A DNA stretch of 64,000 nt from Serratia symbiotica (Periphyllus acericola) (GCF_964019515.1 NZ_OZ026452.1:992001-1056000), one strand, 5' to 3'. Shown: positions 1-9,874, numbered from the stretch's first letter. Numbers and translations: made by a program. The notes: a model not told the origin generated them from the sequence alone.

Positions 1-972
1 CAAATATTGCTGGCTAATCCACGTGGCTTCTGCGCCGGTGTCGATCGTGCGATCAGTATCGTTGAGCGTGCTTTGGAGCTTTACGGCGCGCCAATCTATG
101 TGCGGCATGAAGTGGTACACAACCGCTATGTGGTCCACAGCCTGCGCGAGCGCGGCGCGGTGTTTATTGAAGAGATATCCGAAGTGCCGGACCGGTCGAT
201 TCTGATCTTCTCAGCACACGGGGTATCTCAGGCGGTGCGCGCCGAAGCCAAGGCGCGTGATTTGACCATTGTATTTGACGCCACCTGCCCGCTGGTGACC
301 AAGGTGCATATGGAGGTGGCACGCGCCAGCCGCCGTGGTACCGAGGCCATCCTGATTGGCCATGCCGGTCATCCAGAAGTGGAAGGCACCATGGGCCAGT
401 ACAGCAACCTGCAAGGCGGCATTTACCTGGTGGAATCGCCGAAAGATGTATGGCAGTTGCAGGTGAAAGATGAAAATAATTTGTGCTTCATGACCCAGAC
501 CACGCTCTCGGTGGACGATACCTCAGACGTGATCGACGCTTTACGTCAGCGTTTCCCCAGCATCATCGGGCCGCGTAAGGATGATATCTGTTACGCTACT
601 ACTAACCGCCAGGAAGCCGTGCGTAATCTGGCTGATGATGCGGATGCGGTGTTGGTGGTGGGATCAAAGAACTCCTCCAACTCCAACCGTCTGGCAGAAC
701 TGGCCCAACGCGTCGGCAAACCTACCTATCTGATCGACTCTGCGTCGGATATTCAGGAAGCCTGGCTGAGCCAGGTTCGCAACATCGGCGTCACCGCTGG
801 CGCTTCTGCACCTGACGTGCTGGTGCAGGAGGTGATCAGCCGCCTGAAAGCGCTGGGCTGTAAGGAGGTGCATGAAATCAGCGGCCGTGAAGAAAACATC
901 GTGTTTGAAGTCCCTAAAGAGCTGCGTGTGGATATCAGGCAGGCGTTGTTGAATAAATCTGATTTGGAATAA
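1..972 (+). CDS. ispH: 4-hydroxy-3-methylbut-2-enyl diphosphate reductase (5' end cut by window)
   Basis: Last enzyme of the MEP isoprenoid pathway: reduces HMBPP to IPP and DMAPP with a [4Fe-4S] cluster. The first base of the window is codon 2 (Gln) of the family's [15 protein letters not shown] start, so only the ATG is missing. The three cluster cysteines are visible in [14 protein letters not shown] and DDICYATT, as are the substrate-site histidines ([15 protein letters not shown]) and TQTTLS. The reading frame is complete, but after DIRQ the usual end (E. coli ends DIREVD) is replaced by ALLNKSDLE, which is encoded by an inserted IS terminus. The core is untouched, so I expect a working enzyme with a foreign nine-residue tail. 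Very sure of identity. Confidence 0.96.
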   Translation, partial: QILLANPRGFCAGVDRAISIVERALELYGAPIYVRHEVVHNRYVVHSLRERGAVFIEEISEVPDRSILIFSAHGVSQAVRAEAKARDLTIVFDATCPLVTKVHMEVARASRRGTEAILIGHAGHPEVEGTMGQYSNLQGGIYLVESPKDVWQLQVKDENNLCFMTQTTLSVDDTSDVIDALRQRFPSIIGPRKDDICYATTNRQEAVRNLADDADAVLVVGSKNSSNSNRLAELAQRVGKPTYLIDSASDIQEAWLSQVRNIGVTAGASAPDVLVQEVISRLKALGCKEVHEISGREENIVFEVPKELRVDIRQALLNKSDLE

Positions 973-1027
973 AGAGTCCCATGCATGGGACTCTTTATTC
1001 CAAATCAGATTTATTCAACAACGCCTG
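940..1027. repeat. 88-bp perfect palindrome built from two IS903-like right ends
   Basis: Bases 940-983 are the exact reverse complement of 984-1027. Each arm is the roughly 40-bp right terminus of the IS903-like element found elsewhere in the window (starting GGCGTTGTTGAATAAATC and reaching the inner GGACTCTTTATTCC), and no transposase sequence lies between them. It overlaps the ispH stop codon. The flank after it (CAGGTGG) resembles the expected native ispH end (Gln-Val-Asp), which suggests insertion two codons before the original stop. As RNA it would form a very strong hairpin and may end ispH transcription. Confidence 0.93.
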
Positions 1028-1135
1028 TCAGGTGGCCAATTTAACCAACACCAGGGAAAACAGTTCCAGCCAGACCGTGGATGCAAAAGTCGCTGCTGGC
1101 CAGGCTACCCCCTACTTTTCTTTCAAACTTATCTT

Positions 1136-1303
1136 CGCAAACGCGGAAATGTGACCTTGGACATCAGTCTCCCCCTGAGCCGCGACCACATGCACAGCAC
1201 CTACCACAGCGTAAAACAGCAAACGAGGATTTTTGCCAGCAAGGGCAATGATAATATCCGCGTAAGTGCACATAGCCAATTCAATGGGGCATTGACACGT
1301 TAG
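1136..1303 (+). pseudogene. Relic of a filamentous haemagglutinin/CdiA-type adhesin
   Basis: A 55-codon open stretch without a start reads GNVTLD, then TYHSVKQQTRIFASKGND and then SQFNGALT. This is the pattern of the repeated segments in large two-partner-secretion exoproteins (YxSVxEQSGxFAGxGGF ... TxLxGAVI). It ends at TAG. The upstream and downstream stretches (1028-1135, 1304-1384) show no clear homology and no full-length gene remains. The assignment rests on recalled family patterns, hence moderate confidence; it is certainly not a functional gene. Confidence 0.5.
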
Positions 1304-1384
1304 ATGGCCAGCGCTGGCTGGCATAAAGCGATCTTTGCAATAGACCAACGAGACCGAATTAACGGTGCTTGCAGTTGGCAAGAT

Positions 1385-1414
1385 TAGAGCCTATCCCTGC
1401 AGGTGTAGGCTCTA
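1385..1414. repeat. Hairpin with 9-bp perfect arms
   Basis: TAGAGCCTA and TAGGCTCTA flank a 12-base loop. The arms resemble the ends of the foldback repeat at 15099 and 27846 (AACCTATCCCAGTAGGC), so this may be a shortened member or a terminator. There is no T-run on either side. Confidence 0.4.
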
Positions 1415-1454
1415 AGAATAACCGCCGCGTGCAGCATTCACTGATCGCTTAAAT

Positions 1455-2043
1455 TTAGAGGGTTATCTCGCGATACGCGTTCTTAGGACGAAATGCGACC
1501 ACCACCGCACCACGCGTTTCCACATAAGATCCTTCGAGCAGTTGGATGCCATAAGGCACGCTGGCAAAGATACCGTGCACTCGCGTATTACCCTGCTCAT
1601 CCTTCACTCCTTCCAACGTTTGCTTGATCGCTTTCGGTTGCCCAGGTAGATTAATAATCTACGCCTGCTGGCGGATCGCACCTACCTGACGTGAAAGAAT
1701 TGCTGTTGGCACATAATGCAGGCTGATTTGGCGCATTTGCTCGCCAAAGCAGGGCATCAGGCGATCGGCGACCGCCAAGGGTAGCATAGTGGGTCACATC
1801 ACGGGGTGCCGGGCCGGTGCCGCCGGTGGTTAGCATCAGATGGCAACCCAGCTGATCTACCAGTTCGCAGAGCATTTGTTCAATACGCCGCTGTTCATCG
1901 GGGATCAAGCGAGTTTCCAGCTTGAACGGCATCGCCAGTGCAACGCTCAACCCCGCTTCCAACGCCGGAATGCCTTTATCCTGGTAAACGCCGCCGCAAG
2001 TGCGGTCAGAAACGAAAACCAAACCAATACGTAAAATATTCAT
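1455..2043 (-). pseudogene. mogA: Molybdopterin adenylyltransferase, frameshifted
   Basis: MogA adenylates molybdopterin during molybdenum cofactor synthesis. From the ATG at 2043 the frame matches E. coli MogA (LRIGLV, YQDKGIPALE, LETRLIPDEQ, the MPT-binding TTGGTGPA) up to ATL. An extra G near 1781 then shifts the frame. The shifted frame continues with homology (AVADR, MRQISLH, LSRQVGAIRQ), hits an in-frame TAG (QQA*IINLPGQP), and runs to the family C-terminus (YVETR, FRPKNAYREITL) at 1455. The span is 589 bp against 588 expected, so one insertion plus one nonsense mutation. It follows talB in the same orientation as in E. coli. Confidence 0.9.
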
Positions 2044-2104
2044 GGGTAATATCGACCCGTCGGGTGGGGCGCTTCACGCCCAGTTGATGATGCTGAGGGT
2101 CTGT

Positions 2105-2293
2105 ACCCTTCATACTTCCTTCAAGTTGCCTGTACGTGAGTTTTCCTCACTCACCCTATTTGCTTACACCGGTAAGCGAATGGGTATTTCCCTGATGTTC
2201 AGCACGCGGCCCAGCGCAAGCGCCGTTTAAATCGGTTCCCTGCCGATTTGTTGCTGCGTGCGGCCTTCCTACAACTCGAATTATTTAGGGGCA
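2105..2293. repeat. Dispersed intergenic repeat (family A), degraded copy
   Basis: Between mogA and talB. It begins ACCCTTCATACTTCC, contains CCTCACTCACCCTAT and a GTAAGCGAATGGG stretch, and ends CTACAACTCGAATTATTTAGG. From general knowledge this is the layout of a common Serratia/Yersinia intergenic repeat, read here in reverse orientation; a second candidate copy is at 47563-47693. The middle (about 2190-2250) looks like inserted or diverged sequence. Confidence 0.4.
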
Positions 2294-2320
2294 AAGACGT
2301 TTGCCGATTGCCACAGGCAT

Positions 2321-2348
2321 TAAAAAGGTCGCCGGAGCCACCTTTTTA
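2321..2348 (-). terminator. talB terminator
   Basis: On the minus strand AAAAAGGTGGC pairs with GCGACCTTTTT around a short loop. It lies 19 bases after the talB stop codon and has the expected T-run. Confidence 0.75.
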
Positions 2349-2366
2349 TTGCTCGCCCCTTAACAA

Positions 2367-3320
2367 TTACAGCAGATCGGCAAGCATTTTCTCCAGTTTG
2401 CCCTGATCTACGGCGAACTTGCGGATACCATCGGTCAGTTTCTCAACCGCCATCGGGTCCTGGTTGTGCTGCCAGTAAAATTCAGATTCGGTTAGCGCGG
2501 TTGGACGCGCCCTCACTTCACCGGTATAGGACAGTTTACGCTCCAACGTGCCTTCGCTTTCCGCCAGTGCTTTCAGTAGAGCAGGCGCGATGGTCAGTCG
2601 GTCGCAGCCGGCTAGCTCGATGATCTCACCAAGGTTACGGAAGCTGGCACCCATCACCACGGTGTTGTAACCGTGCTGTTTGTAATACTGGTAGATCTCG
2701 GTAACGGAAACTACGCCCGGATCTTCGTGCGGTACGAACTCTTTCTTGTCGCCGTTCGCTTGGTACCAGTCGAGGATACGGCCGACGAACGGCGAGATCA
2801 GGTAAACGCCAGCATCGGCACAGGCACACGCCTGTGCAAAAGAAAACAGCAGAGTCAGGTTACAGTTTATGCCTTCTTTCTCCAGTTGCTCTGCTGCGCG
2901 GATGCCCTGCCAGGTAGAGGCTAATTTGATCAGGATATTGTCATTGCTGACGCCAGCTTCGTTGTACAGCTTGATCAGGCGTTTTGCCTTGGCGACACTG
3001 GTTTTAGTATCGTAAGACAGGCGCGCATCCACCTCGGTTGAGATGCGGCCCGGGACCAGCTTCAGGATTTCCAAACCGATGTTGACTGCCAGCTTGTCAA
3101 CAGCATCGGCGATCTGCTGCTGGCGATCGCTGCTCTGATCGCGCGCCCAGGAGATGGCTTCATCAATCAGTTTGCGGTATTCAGGAATTTGGGCTGCATT
3201 AAGGATCAGCGATGGGTTGGTAGTGGCATCTTGCGGTTGATACAGCTTTATTGCCGCGATATCGCCCGTATCCGCAACTACTGTGGTGAATTGGCGCAAG
3301 GCAGTTAATTTGTCGGTCAT
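2367..3320 (-). CDS. talB: Transaldolase B
   Basis: Non-oxidative pentose phosphate pathway; transfers a dihydroxyacetone unit between sedoheptulose-7-phosphate and glyceraldehyde-3-phosphate in the cytoplasm. At 317 residues it has exactly the length of E. coli TalB. The Schiff-base lysine is visible in ILIKLAST near residue 132, with DATTNPSL near the N-terminus and the ASFRNLGEI strand. It is followed by its own terminator and then broken mogA, the ancestral order. No disruptions seen. Confidence 0.97.
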   Translation of the reverse strand: MTDKLTALRQFTTVVADTGDIAAIKLYQPQDATTNPSLILNAAQIPEYRKLIDEAISWARDQSSDRQQQIADAVDKLAVNIGLEILKLVPGRISTEVDARLSYDTKTSVAKAKRLIKLYNEAGVSNDNILIKLASTWQGIRAAEQLEKEGINCNLTLLFSFAQACACADAGVYLISPFVGRILDWYQANGDKKEFVPHEDPGVVSVTEIYQYYKQHGYNTVVMGASFRNLGEIIELAGCDRLTIAPALLKALAESEGTLERKLSYTGEVRARPTALTESEFYWQHNQDPMAVEKLTDGIRKFAVDQGKLEKMLADLL

Positions 3321-3601
3321 GCTGGCATTATCTCATCGTTTATGCGTAAACTTTTGGCATTATTCAACCATGCCTTTTCCTTATAATAACATGCGTAAAG
3401 TCCGGAGCAAGGCTGGAAAGACGCAACCTGGCGGTGCAGGTTTTATCTTTGAACGGGCAACCGTTTACGCAGATATCTTTCGTCTGGAGTAACCCGCAGC
3501 CAACATGCTAACTTTGACGGGCACCGTGCTTATCAGGCCTGTTGTCTTTTTCCCCACGCTTTTTGCTACAGTATCGACACTAGGATAAACAGGATGTGCT
3601 C

Positions 3602-4375
3602 ATGCTCGTTATTATTTCACCTGCTAAAACGCTTGATTATAAAAGCCCACTGGCAACAGACCGCTATACACAGCCTGAACTGCTGGATGCGTCACAGCAG
3701 CTTATCAAAAGTTGCCGCTCGCTGACGCCAGCAAAAATCGCTACCCTGATGGGTATCAGCGACAAGCTGGCCGGGCTGAACGCCGCACGTTTTAGCGACT
3801 GGCAACCTAAATTCACGCCAGAAAACGCTCGCCAGGCACTGCTAGCGTTCAAGGGCGATGTCTATACCGGCCTACAGGCGCAAGACTTCAACGAAGCCGA
3901 TTTCGATTTCTCCCAGCAGCACCTGCGCATGCTTTCCGGCCTGTACGGAGTACTGCGTCCGCTCGATCTGATGATGCCCTACCGGCTCGAGATGGGCATA
4001 AAACTCGAAAACGCCGACGGCAAGGATCTGTACAGCTTTTGGGGCGAGCAAATCACTAAAAAGCTGAATGAGGCGCTGGAACAGCAGGGGGATAATGTAG
4101 TGGTCAATCTCGCCTCTGACGAATACTTCAAGTCAATGAAGCCAGCCAAGCTACACGGCTCAGTGATCAAGCCAGTGTTCCTTGATGAAAAGAACGGCAA
4201 GTACAAGGTGATCAGCTTCCATGCCAAGAAGGTACGTGGGCTGATGAGCCGCTTTATCATCAAGAACCGCCTGACCCAGCACGAACAACTGTTAGACTTC
4301 GATTTGGAAGGCTATGCCTTTGACGAGAGCGCATCGCAGGGCAACGAACGGGTGTTTAAACGCCCTGAGCAGTAA
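3602..4375 (+). CDS. yaaA: Peroxide stress resistance protein YaaA
   Basis: UPF0246 family. In E. coli YaaA lowers free iron and protects DNA and protein during hydrogen peroxide stress. The family's [13 protein letters not shown] start is at the ATG at 3602, eight bases after a CAGGA ribosome site; the longer GTG start at 3596 is less likely. It is 257 residues against 258 in E. coli, with [16 protein letters not shown] and [10 protein letters not shown] conserved. Divergent from talB, with a strong terminator right after it. Intact. Confidence 0.95.
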   Translation: MLVIISPAKTLDYKSPLATDRYTQPELLDASQQLIKSCRSLTPAKIATLMGISDKLAGLNAARFSDWQPKFTPENARQALLAFKGDVYTGLQAQDFNEADFDFSQQHLRMLSGLYGVLRPLDLMMPYRLEMGIKLENADGKDLYSFWGEQITKKLNEALEQQGDNVVVNLASDEYFKSMKPAKLHGSVIKPVFLDEKNGKYKVISFHAKKVRGLMSRFIIKNRLTQHEQLLDFDLEGYAFDESASQGNERVFKRPEQ

Positions 4376-4381
4376 TGAAAA

Positions 4382-4408
4382 AGCCGTCGCAAAGACGGCT
4401 TTTCGTTT
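4382..4408 (+). terminator. yaaA terminator
   Basis: AGCCGTC and GACGGCT form a stem around GCAAA, followed by TTTTCGTTTT, seven bases after the yaaA stop. Confidence 0.9.
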
Positions 4409-4692
4409 TATGGCGCAGGGTTTCAGGCAGGTAATGACAGCAGAAAATTGCGTAATAAATATATTCTGTAGATAAAATGACCTCATGGCCCCTTGAATGT
4501 AAAGCGGCCATCGATGCGCAGTGGCAGAAATTTAGCGGCAGGACATGCTGTGTTTGCCGGTGGAGGAATTTCTCGCTGTATACTATTTTACCGTCGGTGA
4601 GCTGATTGGGATGGATATTTGGCGTAAAAAAACTAGTCAGCTAACAGAGACAAAGGAACATTTCCCATTGAACTGCTTATCTGAGGTGCATG

Positions 4693-5529
4693 ATGCTAGC
4701 GCAAATTTGCCAACTGTCCCGCGCGGCGGGGGCGGCGATCATGGCGGTATATGACGGTGAACAACCGCTTAATATTGAACAAAAAAAAGACCATTCACCG
4801 GTCACACCGGCTGATTTGGCAGCACATCACATCATCAAATGCGGCTTAGCAGCGTTGACGCCAGAGGTACCTCTGTTGTCGGAAGAAGATCCGCCAGCTT
4901 GGGAAGAACGCCAAAACTGGGCGCGTTACTGGCTCGTTGATCCGTTGGAAAGCACTAAGGAGTTTCTACACCGCAACGGCGAATTCACCGTTAATATCGC
5001 GTTGATTGAGCATGGCGAAGCGGTGATGAGGGTGGTGTATGCGTCGGCGATCGACGTGCTGCATCTGGCGGAAGGTAACAACACCTGGAAAGAAGAGAAA
5101 GGGCAGCGTAAGCTGATTACTGTTAGTAATGCCCAGCCGCCGCTGGTGGTAGTGAGCCGCTCGCATATTGATGATGAATTGAAGGACTATCTGAATCAGC
5201 TTGGTGAGCATCAGATTATTGCCTTCGGTTCATCGCTAAAGTTTTGCTTCGTGGCGGAAGGTAAGGCGCAGCTCTACCCACGCTTTGGGCCGACCAATAT
5301 CTGGGATACTGCTGCAGGCCACGTGGTGGCCGACGCCGCTGAGGCGCAAATCCACGATTGGCAGGGTAAACCTTTGATCTATGCCCCGCGTGAATCTTTG
5401 GTTTTCTCCATGTTCAATCTGAGTTTCAGGCTCTCCTCGAGTACGCTTCAGCACTCCTCCCTGATGGCTTCCGCCTGTGACTTGGTGCCTTTGACGATGA
5501 GTGCGAAGTCATTGGTATACCTACAGTAG
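4693..5529 (+). CDS. cysQ: 3'(2'),5'-bisphosphate nucleotidase CysQ with replaced C-terminus
   Basis: Removes PAP formed in sulfate assimilation. The second of two adjacent ATGs (4693) is chosen because GAGG lies six bases upstream and [10 protein letters not shown] matches the family start. Homology is continuous from residue 1 to about 236 ([38 protein letters not shown]). Two oddities: the metal-binding DPLDGT motif reads DPLEST (Asp to Glu, Gly to Ser), and after PRESL near base 5400 the last ~10 residues are gone, the frame running about 40 codons through antisense reverse-transcriptase DNA. The central fold remains, but activity is doubtful; it may be a young pseudogene. Confidence 0.8.
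   Translation: MLAQICQLSRAAGAAIMAVYDGEQPLNIEQKKDHSPVTPADLAAHHIIKCGLAALTPEVPLLSEEDPPAWEERQNWARYWLVDPLESTKEFLHRNGEFTVNIALIEHGEAVMRVVYASAIDVLHLAEGNNTWKEEKGQRKLITVSNAQPPLVVVSRSHIDDELKDYLNQLGEHQIIAFGSSLKFCFVAEGKAQLYPRFGPTNIWDTAAGHVVADAAEAQIHDWQGKPLIYAPRESLVFSMFNLSFRLSSSTLQHSSLMASACDLVPLTMSAKSLVYLQ
5401..5527 (-). pseudogene. Group II intron reverse transcriptase/maturase fragment
   Basis: Read on the minus strand this segment gives [16 protein letters not shown], then AEAIREEC, a TGA stop, then [17 protein letters not shown]. This matches the palm and following region of bacterial group II intron maturases, where the catalytic motif is YADDF; here it reads YTNDF. Only about 42 codons remain, with one stop and a lost catalytic Asp. 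It joins directly to the cysQ coding sequence at about base 5400. No intron RNA domain V was recognised beside it. The rest (5528-5584) is unassigned. Confidence 0.72.
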
Positions 5530-5584
5530 GCAACGGCGGGTTGCCATCGACATTCGATAGTCTGTTTTCATATGTTCATGAAGG

Positions 5585-6039
5585 GGCGTTGTTGAATAAA
5601 TCGAACTTTTGGCCGAGATGAGGATCCGATCACTCTCCTTCTGTCAAAATAGCGACATTCCGTGGCCCAGCAAAAGTTCAACATCACCAACTGGAAGGCT
5701 TACAACAACGCCCTTATCACTCGGGGTTCACTCACTTTCTGGGTGGATGAAACTCAAGCGGTGGCGAACCAGCGCGTTACCGGAGACAACACACTGTGGA
5801 AAAGTATGACAGGCTACCACCGACGTTCGATAGCGGAAACAGTGAGGTACAGAGTAAAACAGCTATTTGGTGGTCACCTGTCGCTGCGAGATTATTATGG
5901 GTAAGTTGCAGAGGCGATGGCCATGATCTGTGCATTAAACAAGATGCCGCTCACCGGTATGCCAGAAAGTGTACGCCTTGCCTGAAAGATGCCCATTCAC
6001 GGGACTCTTTATTCCAAATCCGATTGATTCAACAACGCC
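5585..6039 (+). mobile_element. Internally deleted IS903-like element (455 bp)
   Basis: The left end GGCGTTGTTGAATAAATC and the right end ...GATTGATTCAACAACGCC are both present. The transposase is cut from about residue 30 (WVDE) directly to the distal part (TQAVANQRVTGDN), removing roughly 600 bp. The remaining 3' part still encodes HRRSIAETVRY, keeping the catalytic Glu that the longer copies have lost. TATGTTCA occurs just outside the right end (6040-6047) and a few bases outside the left end (5571-5578), possibly a decayed target duplication. Confidence 0.92.
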
Positions 6040-6124
6040 TATGTTCACTTGCGTTGTTGAATACCAAGGTTGAAATCTTGGCGGCTCTCTGAACGTATGG
6101 ATCGAATGGGAGGAGCGTAAAAGA

Positions 6125-6331
6125 ATGAGAATCTTCCAATATTATAACCCTTTGAAAGTGGCGAAATATGTTAAGACTCTATTTCGTGGTCGGCTGTATA
6201 TTAAGGATATAGGCGAATTTGAATTCGACAAAGGGAAAATCCTGATGCCAAAAATCCACGATAAGCGCCACTTCAGCGTGATGTCAGAGGTCAATCGCCA
6301 GGTATTACTGCTGCAATCAGAAATGGGGTGA
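6125..6331 (+). CDS. ytfK: DUF1107 protein YtfK
   Basis: 68 residues, full length for the family, starting [17 protein letters not shown], with [16 protein letters not shown] and [10 protein letters not shown] conserved. In E. coli YtfK interacts with SpoT and promotes (p)ppGpp accumulation during phosphate or fatty-acid starvation. A strong GGGAGGAG ribosome site precedes the ATG. It lies between the short IS and paeA, the ancestral cysQ-ytfJ-ytfK-ytfL order with ytfJ lost. Intact. Confidence 0.93.
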   Translation: MRIFQYYNPLKVAKYVKTLFRGRLYIKDIGEFEFDKGKILMPKIHDKRHFSVMSEVNRQVLLLQSEMG

Positions 6332-6358
6332 TCGGGATCTGAGCCTGGGTAAAAAATT

Positions 6359-6379
6359 GCGGCCCTGCTTTAGGGCCGC
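6359..6379. terminator. Bidirectional terminator between ytfK and paeA
   Basis: GCGGCCCT and AGGGCCGC form an 8-bp perfect stem around GCTTT, between two converging genes. A-rich sequence (AAAAAATT) upstream gives the T-run for the minus strand. Confidence 0.8.
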
Positions 6380-6416
6380 TGATGTTTCTGCGGTGAAGCC
6401 GCTAAGCCAGTAGGGA

Positions 6417-7733
6417 TTAATCAGTTACCTTTGGTAGCGTTGCTATCGGTTTGTCGCTTAGCGGTGTGACCAACAACTGATCAATCTTGTAGCTGACGAT
6501 ATCCACCACTTCAAACTTGTAGCCAGCGTATTTGACGAAGTCTGTGCGCTTGGGGATCTTGCGCAGCATATACATAATAAAGCCGCCTATGGTCTCGTAG
6601 TTGCCTGCCTGTGGGAACTCATCGATATCCAGCACACGCATTACGTCTTCGATCGGCGTGCCACCCTCGATCAACCATGAATTTTCATCGCGCGCTACGA
6701 TCTGCTCTTCCTGGCCCTGACCAACCAGATCGCCCATCAGCGTGGTCATCACATCGCTGAGCGTGATGATGCCGACAACCAACGCATATTCATTGAGGAT
6801 CACGGCAAAGTCTTCGTCGGTAGTTTTAAAGCTTTCCAATGCTTCTGACAACGTCAGCGTATCTGGCACGATTAGCGCTGAACGGATCTGCATACCGCTG
6901 CTCAGTACTAGGCTTTTATTGCCCAGCACACGATTCAGCAGATCTTTGGAATCGACATAGCCGATCACTTTATCGATATGGCCATCGCACACCAGGAACT
7001 TGGAGTGTGGATGAGTAGATACCTTCTCGATAATGCTTGTTTCACTCTCGTTTAGGTCGAAGTACACCACGCTTTCGCGCGAAGTCATTGAAGAAGGTAC
7101 CGTACGCGATTCTAGCTCAAAGACGTTTTCAATCAGTTCATGTTCCTGCTTACGCAGCACGCCTGCCAATGCGCCAGCTTCCACCACCGCATAGATATCG
7201 TCAGAGGTGATGTCATCCTTGCGCACCATAGGCAGTTTGAACAAGCGGAAGATCAGATTGGCCATTCCGTTGAAGAACCAAACCAGTGGCCGAAAAATCA
7301 TGATCGAGAAACGCATCGGGTTGATGATCCGAACGGCGACCCTCTCTGGCGCAATCATACCGATGCGCTTCGGGGTCAAATCTGCTAACAAAATAAACAG
7401 GCTGGTCACCAGCACGAAGGAGCAGATAAAGCTGACTTGTTCCGCCAGTTCTGGCGACAGAAAGCGATCTAATATCAGTTTAAAGTAAGGGGAAAAGGCT
7501 GCATCGCCGATAATACCGCCAAGAATGGCCACGGCATTCAGGCCGATTTGTACCACAGTGAAGAAAAGGCCTGGGGTTTCTTGCAGTTTGAGCACTTTGC
7601 TGGCATTGATGTTACCTTCGTCAGCCATCAATTTTAGTTTGATTTTGCGTGATGCAGCCAGAGATATTTCAGACAGTGAGAAAAATGCACTCGCCGCGAT
7701 CAGTAAAAGGATCAGTAAAATACTGTTTAACAT
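6417..7733 (-). CDS. paeA: Polyamine exporter / CorC-HlyC family membrane protein (YtfL)
   Basis: 438 residues against about 447 in E. coli YtfL (PaeA), an inner-membrane protein implicated in putrescine and cadaverine export. An N-terminal DUF21 domain with about four membrane segments (residues 1-22, 60-80, 100-125, 140-165) is followed by paired CBS domains (TSRESVVYFDLNE; DFAVILNEYALVVGIITLSD) and a C-terminal CorC_HlyC domain (WLIEGGTPIEDV; GGFIMYMLRKIP). No stops or gaps. Converges on ytfK. Confidence 0.92.
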   Translation of the reverse strand: MLNSILLILLLIAASAFFSLSEISLAASRKIKLKLMADEGNINASKVLKLQETPGLFFTVVQIGLNAVAILGGIIGDAAFSPYFKLILDRFLSPELAEQVSFICSFVLVTSLFILLADLTPKRIGMIAPERVAVRIINPMRFSIMIFRPLVWFFNGMANLIFRLFKLPMVRKDDITSDDIYAVVEAGALAGVLRKQEHELIENVFELESRTVPSSMTSRESVVYFDLNESETSIIEKVSTHPHSKFLVCDGHIDKVIGYVDSKDLLNRVLGNKSLVLSSGMQIRSALIVPDTLTLSEALESFKTTDEDFAVILNEYALVVGIITLSDVMTTLMGDLVGQGQEEQIVARDENSWLIEGGTPIEDVMRVLDIDEFPQAGNYETIGGFIMYMLRKIPKRTDFVKYAGYKFEVVDIVSYKIDQLLVTPLSDKPIATLPKVTD

Positions 7734-8178
7734 AATCTATCCATAGGTACCTACAGCGCTTTTGGGGAAGGGGTGTGCATTGTAAAAATTAGTGATAACA
7801 ACCAGGAAGGAGGCTACCAAGCCACAGGTGCGGCCCGCATAGTATAGCAGTTGCGCCACAGGGGTCGCCAGTGGTTAAAAAAATTACAACCGGACAGTGG
7901 TTAGCACTATGGTTGCAGGCATATGCCGATGCCGCCAAGGCTGCAATAACCTTTAGAATTTTTGTACAGGTACTGTTGGTGATCATCCTCGGCATAGTAG
8001 AACGGCAACGCCGTGACAAACTTGACCGTGACCCAACAGTGCAGATCTTGGGCTACGCTTGGAACCTGTTGTATTGTGGGCAAGGGGTGAATAGCATCTC
8101 CGGCAAACTCCGATGTAGCCTGAAACCCATTGGGTAAAGGTCATTCTCTTGTTGGGCATTTAATGGAGTATATCTTCC
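7734..8178. other. Gene-poor stretch upstream of yjbB
   Basis: No recognisable gene. An 88-codon plus-strand frame begins with GTG at 7871 ([20 protein letters not shown]) and has a hydrophobic segment ([13 protein letters not shown]), but no family I know, no convincing ribosome site and no conserved neighbour. It may be chance or a decayed small membrane protein. Confidence 0.3.
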
Positions 8179-9802
8179 GTGTTGACCCTTTTTCGCCTGC
8201 TTTCGTCAGTCGCGCTGCTGGTATGGGGTACCCACATTGTACGCACTGGGATAATCCGGGTATACGGTACCAACTTGCGCCGCATTTTGAGCGACAGCAT
8301 TGAAAAAAAGCCACTGGCCTTCATTTCTGGCATCGGCATTACCGCGCTGGCACAAAGCAGCAACGACACCGCGTTGTTGGTCACTTCATTTGTCGCGCAG
8401 GGGCTAGTAGGGCTAGCACCTGCACTGGTGATCATGCTCGGTGCTGATGTCGGTACCGCGCTGATGGCAAGGGTACTGACTTTTGATCTTTCTTGGCTGT
8501 CGCCGCTGCTGATTTTGGTCGGTGTATTCTTGTTCCTCAGCCGTAAGCAAACCCGTATTGGTCAAATTGGTCGTGTGAGCATCGGTTTTGGGCTGATCAT
8601 ACTAGCGTTGGAGCGGATTGTTGCGGCGGCCACACCGATCACCCAGGCGGCCGGTGTAAAGGTATTATTCTCATGACTGACTGGTGATGTGATGCTGAAA
8701 TCCCTAACCGGCTCGTTGTTTGCTATTGTCAGCTATTCCAGCTTGGCAGCAGTATTATTGACCGCTACCCTGACTACATCCGGTGTTATCTCGTTGAAGG
8801 TAGCGCTTTGCTTTGTGATCAGTGCCAATCTTGGCAGTGGCCTGCTTGCGGTGATCACCACCAGCGTCCAGAACGCTGCTGGCCGCAGGGTGGCGCTCGG
8901 CAGCATGTTGTTCAAACTTCGCGGTTGCTTACTGGTGCTGCCGTTCGTCTTTTATTTGGCCAATATGATGAGCCGAGTACCTGGTAGCAATAAAGAGTTT
9001 GTGATCTACTTCCATGTATTTTACAACTTGATCCTTTGCCTGGTGCTGATCCCACTGACAGGGACGATGGCAAACTTGTGAGATATGCTGATCGCCGACG
9101 TAGCGGCCGACGATCCCCTTCTGCGGCAACGGCACTTGGATGCCAGCGCACTGGATAGCCCAACGTTGGCACTGGCTAACGCAGCGCGTGAAACCTTACG
9201 TATGGGAGATGCGGTGGAGCACATGATGATACTGCAACGGGAAGTGCTGCTTGGCAAGCATGGGCAAGATAAAGAGGTGCGTCGGCTGGACGATGATGTT
9301 GATGTGCTTTACACCGCCATCAAACTTTATCTGGCGCAGATTCAGAAAGAGGATCTGGGTGAAGAGGATTCCCGCCGATGGGCGGAGATCATCGAAATGG
9401 CTCTTAACCTGGAGCAGGCTGGCGATATCATTGAACGCATGGCCGGTGACGTGGCGGCTATAATCGTACGCGGTGCGGCGAGCGTTCTCAAATGAGGGGT
9501 AGGCAGAGCTGAGTGCGTTGTATGAGCGGCTAATCGATAATCTACGCCTGAGCCTGTCGGTGTTCCTGTCCGGTGATATTGCTAGAGCTAAACGGCTGCG
9601 TCGCCCAAAACACCGTTTCCACATTTTGGATCGCCGTTATGCTCATACGCACGTTGACCGTCTGCACCAGCAAAGTGTGCAGAGCATCGAAACCAGCTCG
9701 CTGCATCTCGGATTGTTAGGGGATATGAAAAGGTTGAACTCACTGTTCTGGGCAGTGGCCTACAATGTGCTGGATCAAGATGAAAAGGATGCAAGGTCGT
9801 GA
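8179..9802 (+). pseudogene. yjbB: Na/Pi-cotransporter family protein YjbB, decayed
   Basis: E. coli YjbB (543 aa) exports phosphate, with Na/Pi-cotransporter repeats and a PhoU-like tail. The frame here covers the whole protein but is broken: TGA after VKVLFS (8674), TGA after GTMANL (9079), and a frameshift between about 9480 and 9515, after which YERLIDNLRLSL continues to the end (HRFHILDRRYAH, ETSSLHLGLLGDM). The QSSN motif region (ALAQSSNDTALLVTSF) and the second repeat (SYSSLAAVLLTATLT) are still clear. It lies upstream of lysC as in E. coli, with pepE, rluF and yjbD absent. Confidence 0.95.
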
Positions 9803-9874
9803 CTGAAAAGATAACCCAAATCCGCTGAAAAATTTTGGGGCGCAAATGTTTGCGCCCTGAGAAAGACGACTCAC

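Noticed and set aside
1112..1381. 89-codon minus-strand frame as a gene
   Set aside because: No family match; the opposite strand gives the haemagglutinin-like pattern.
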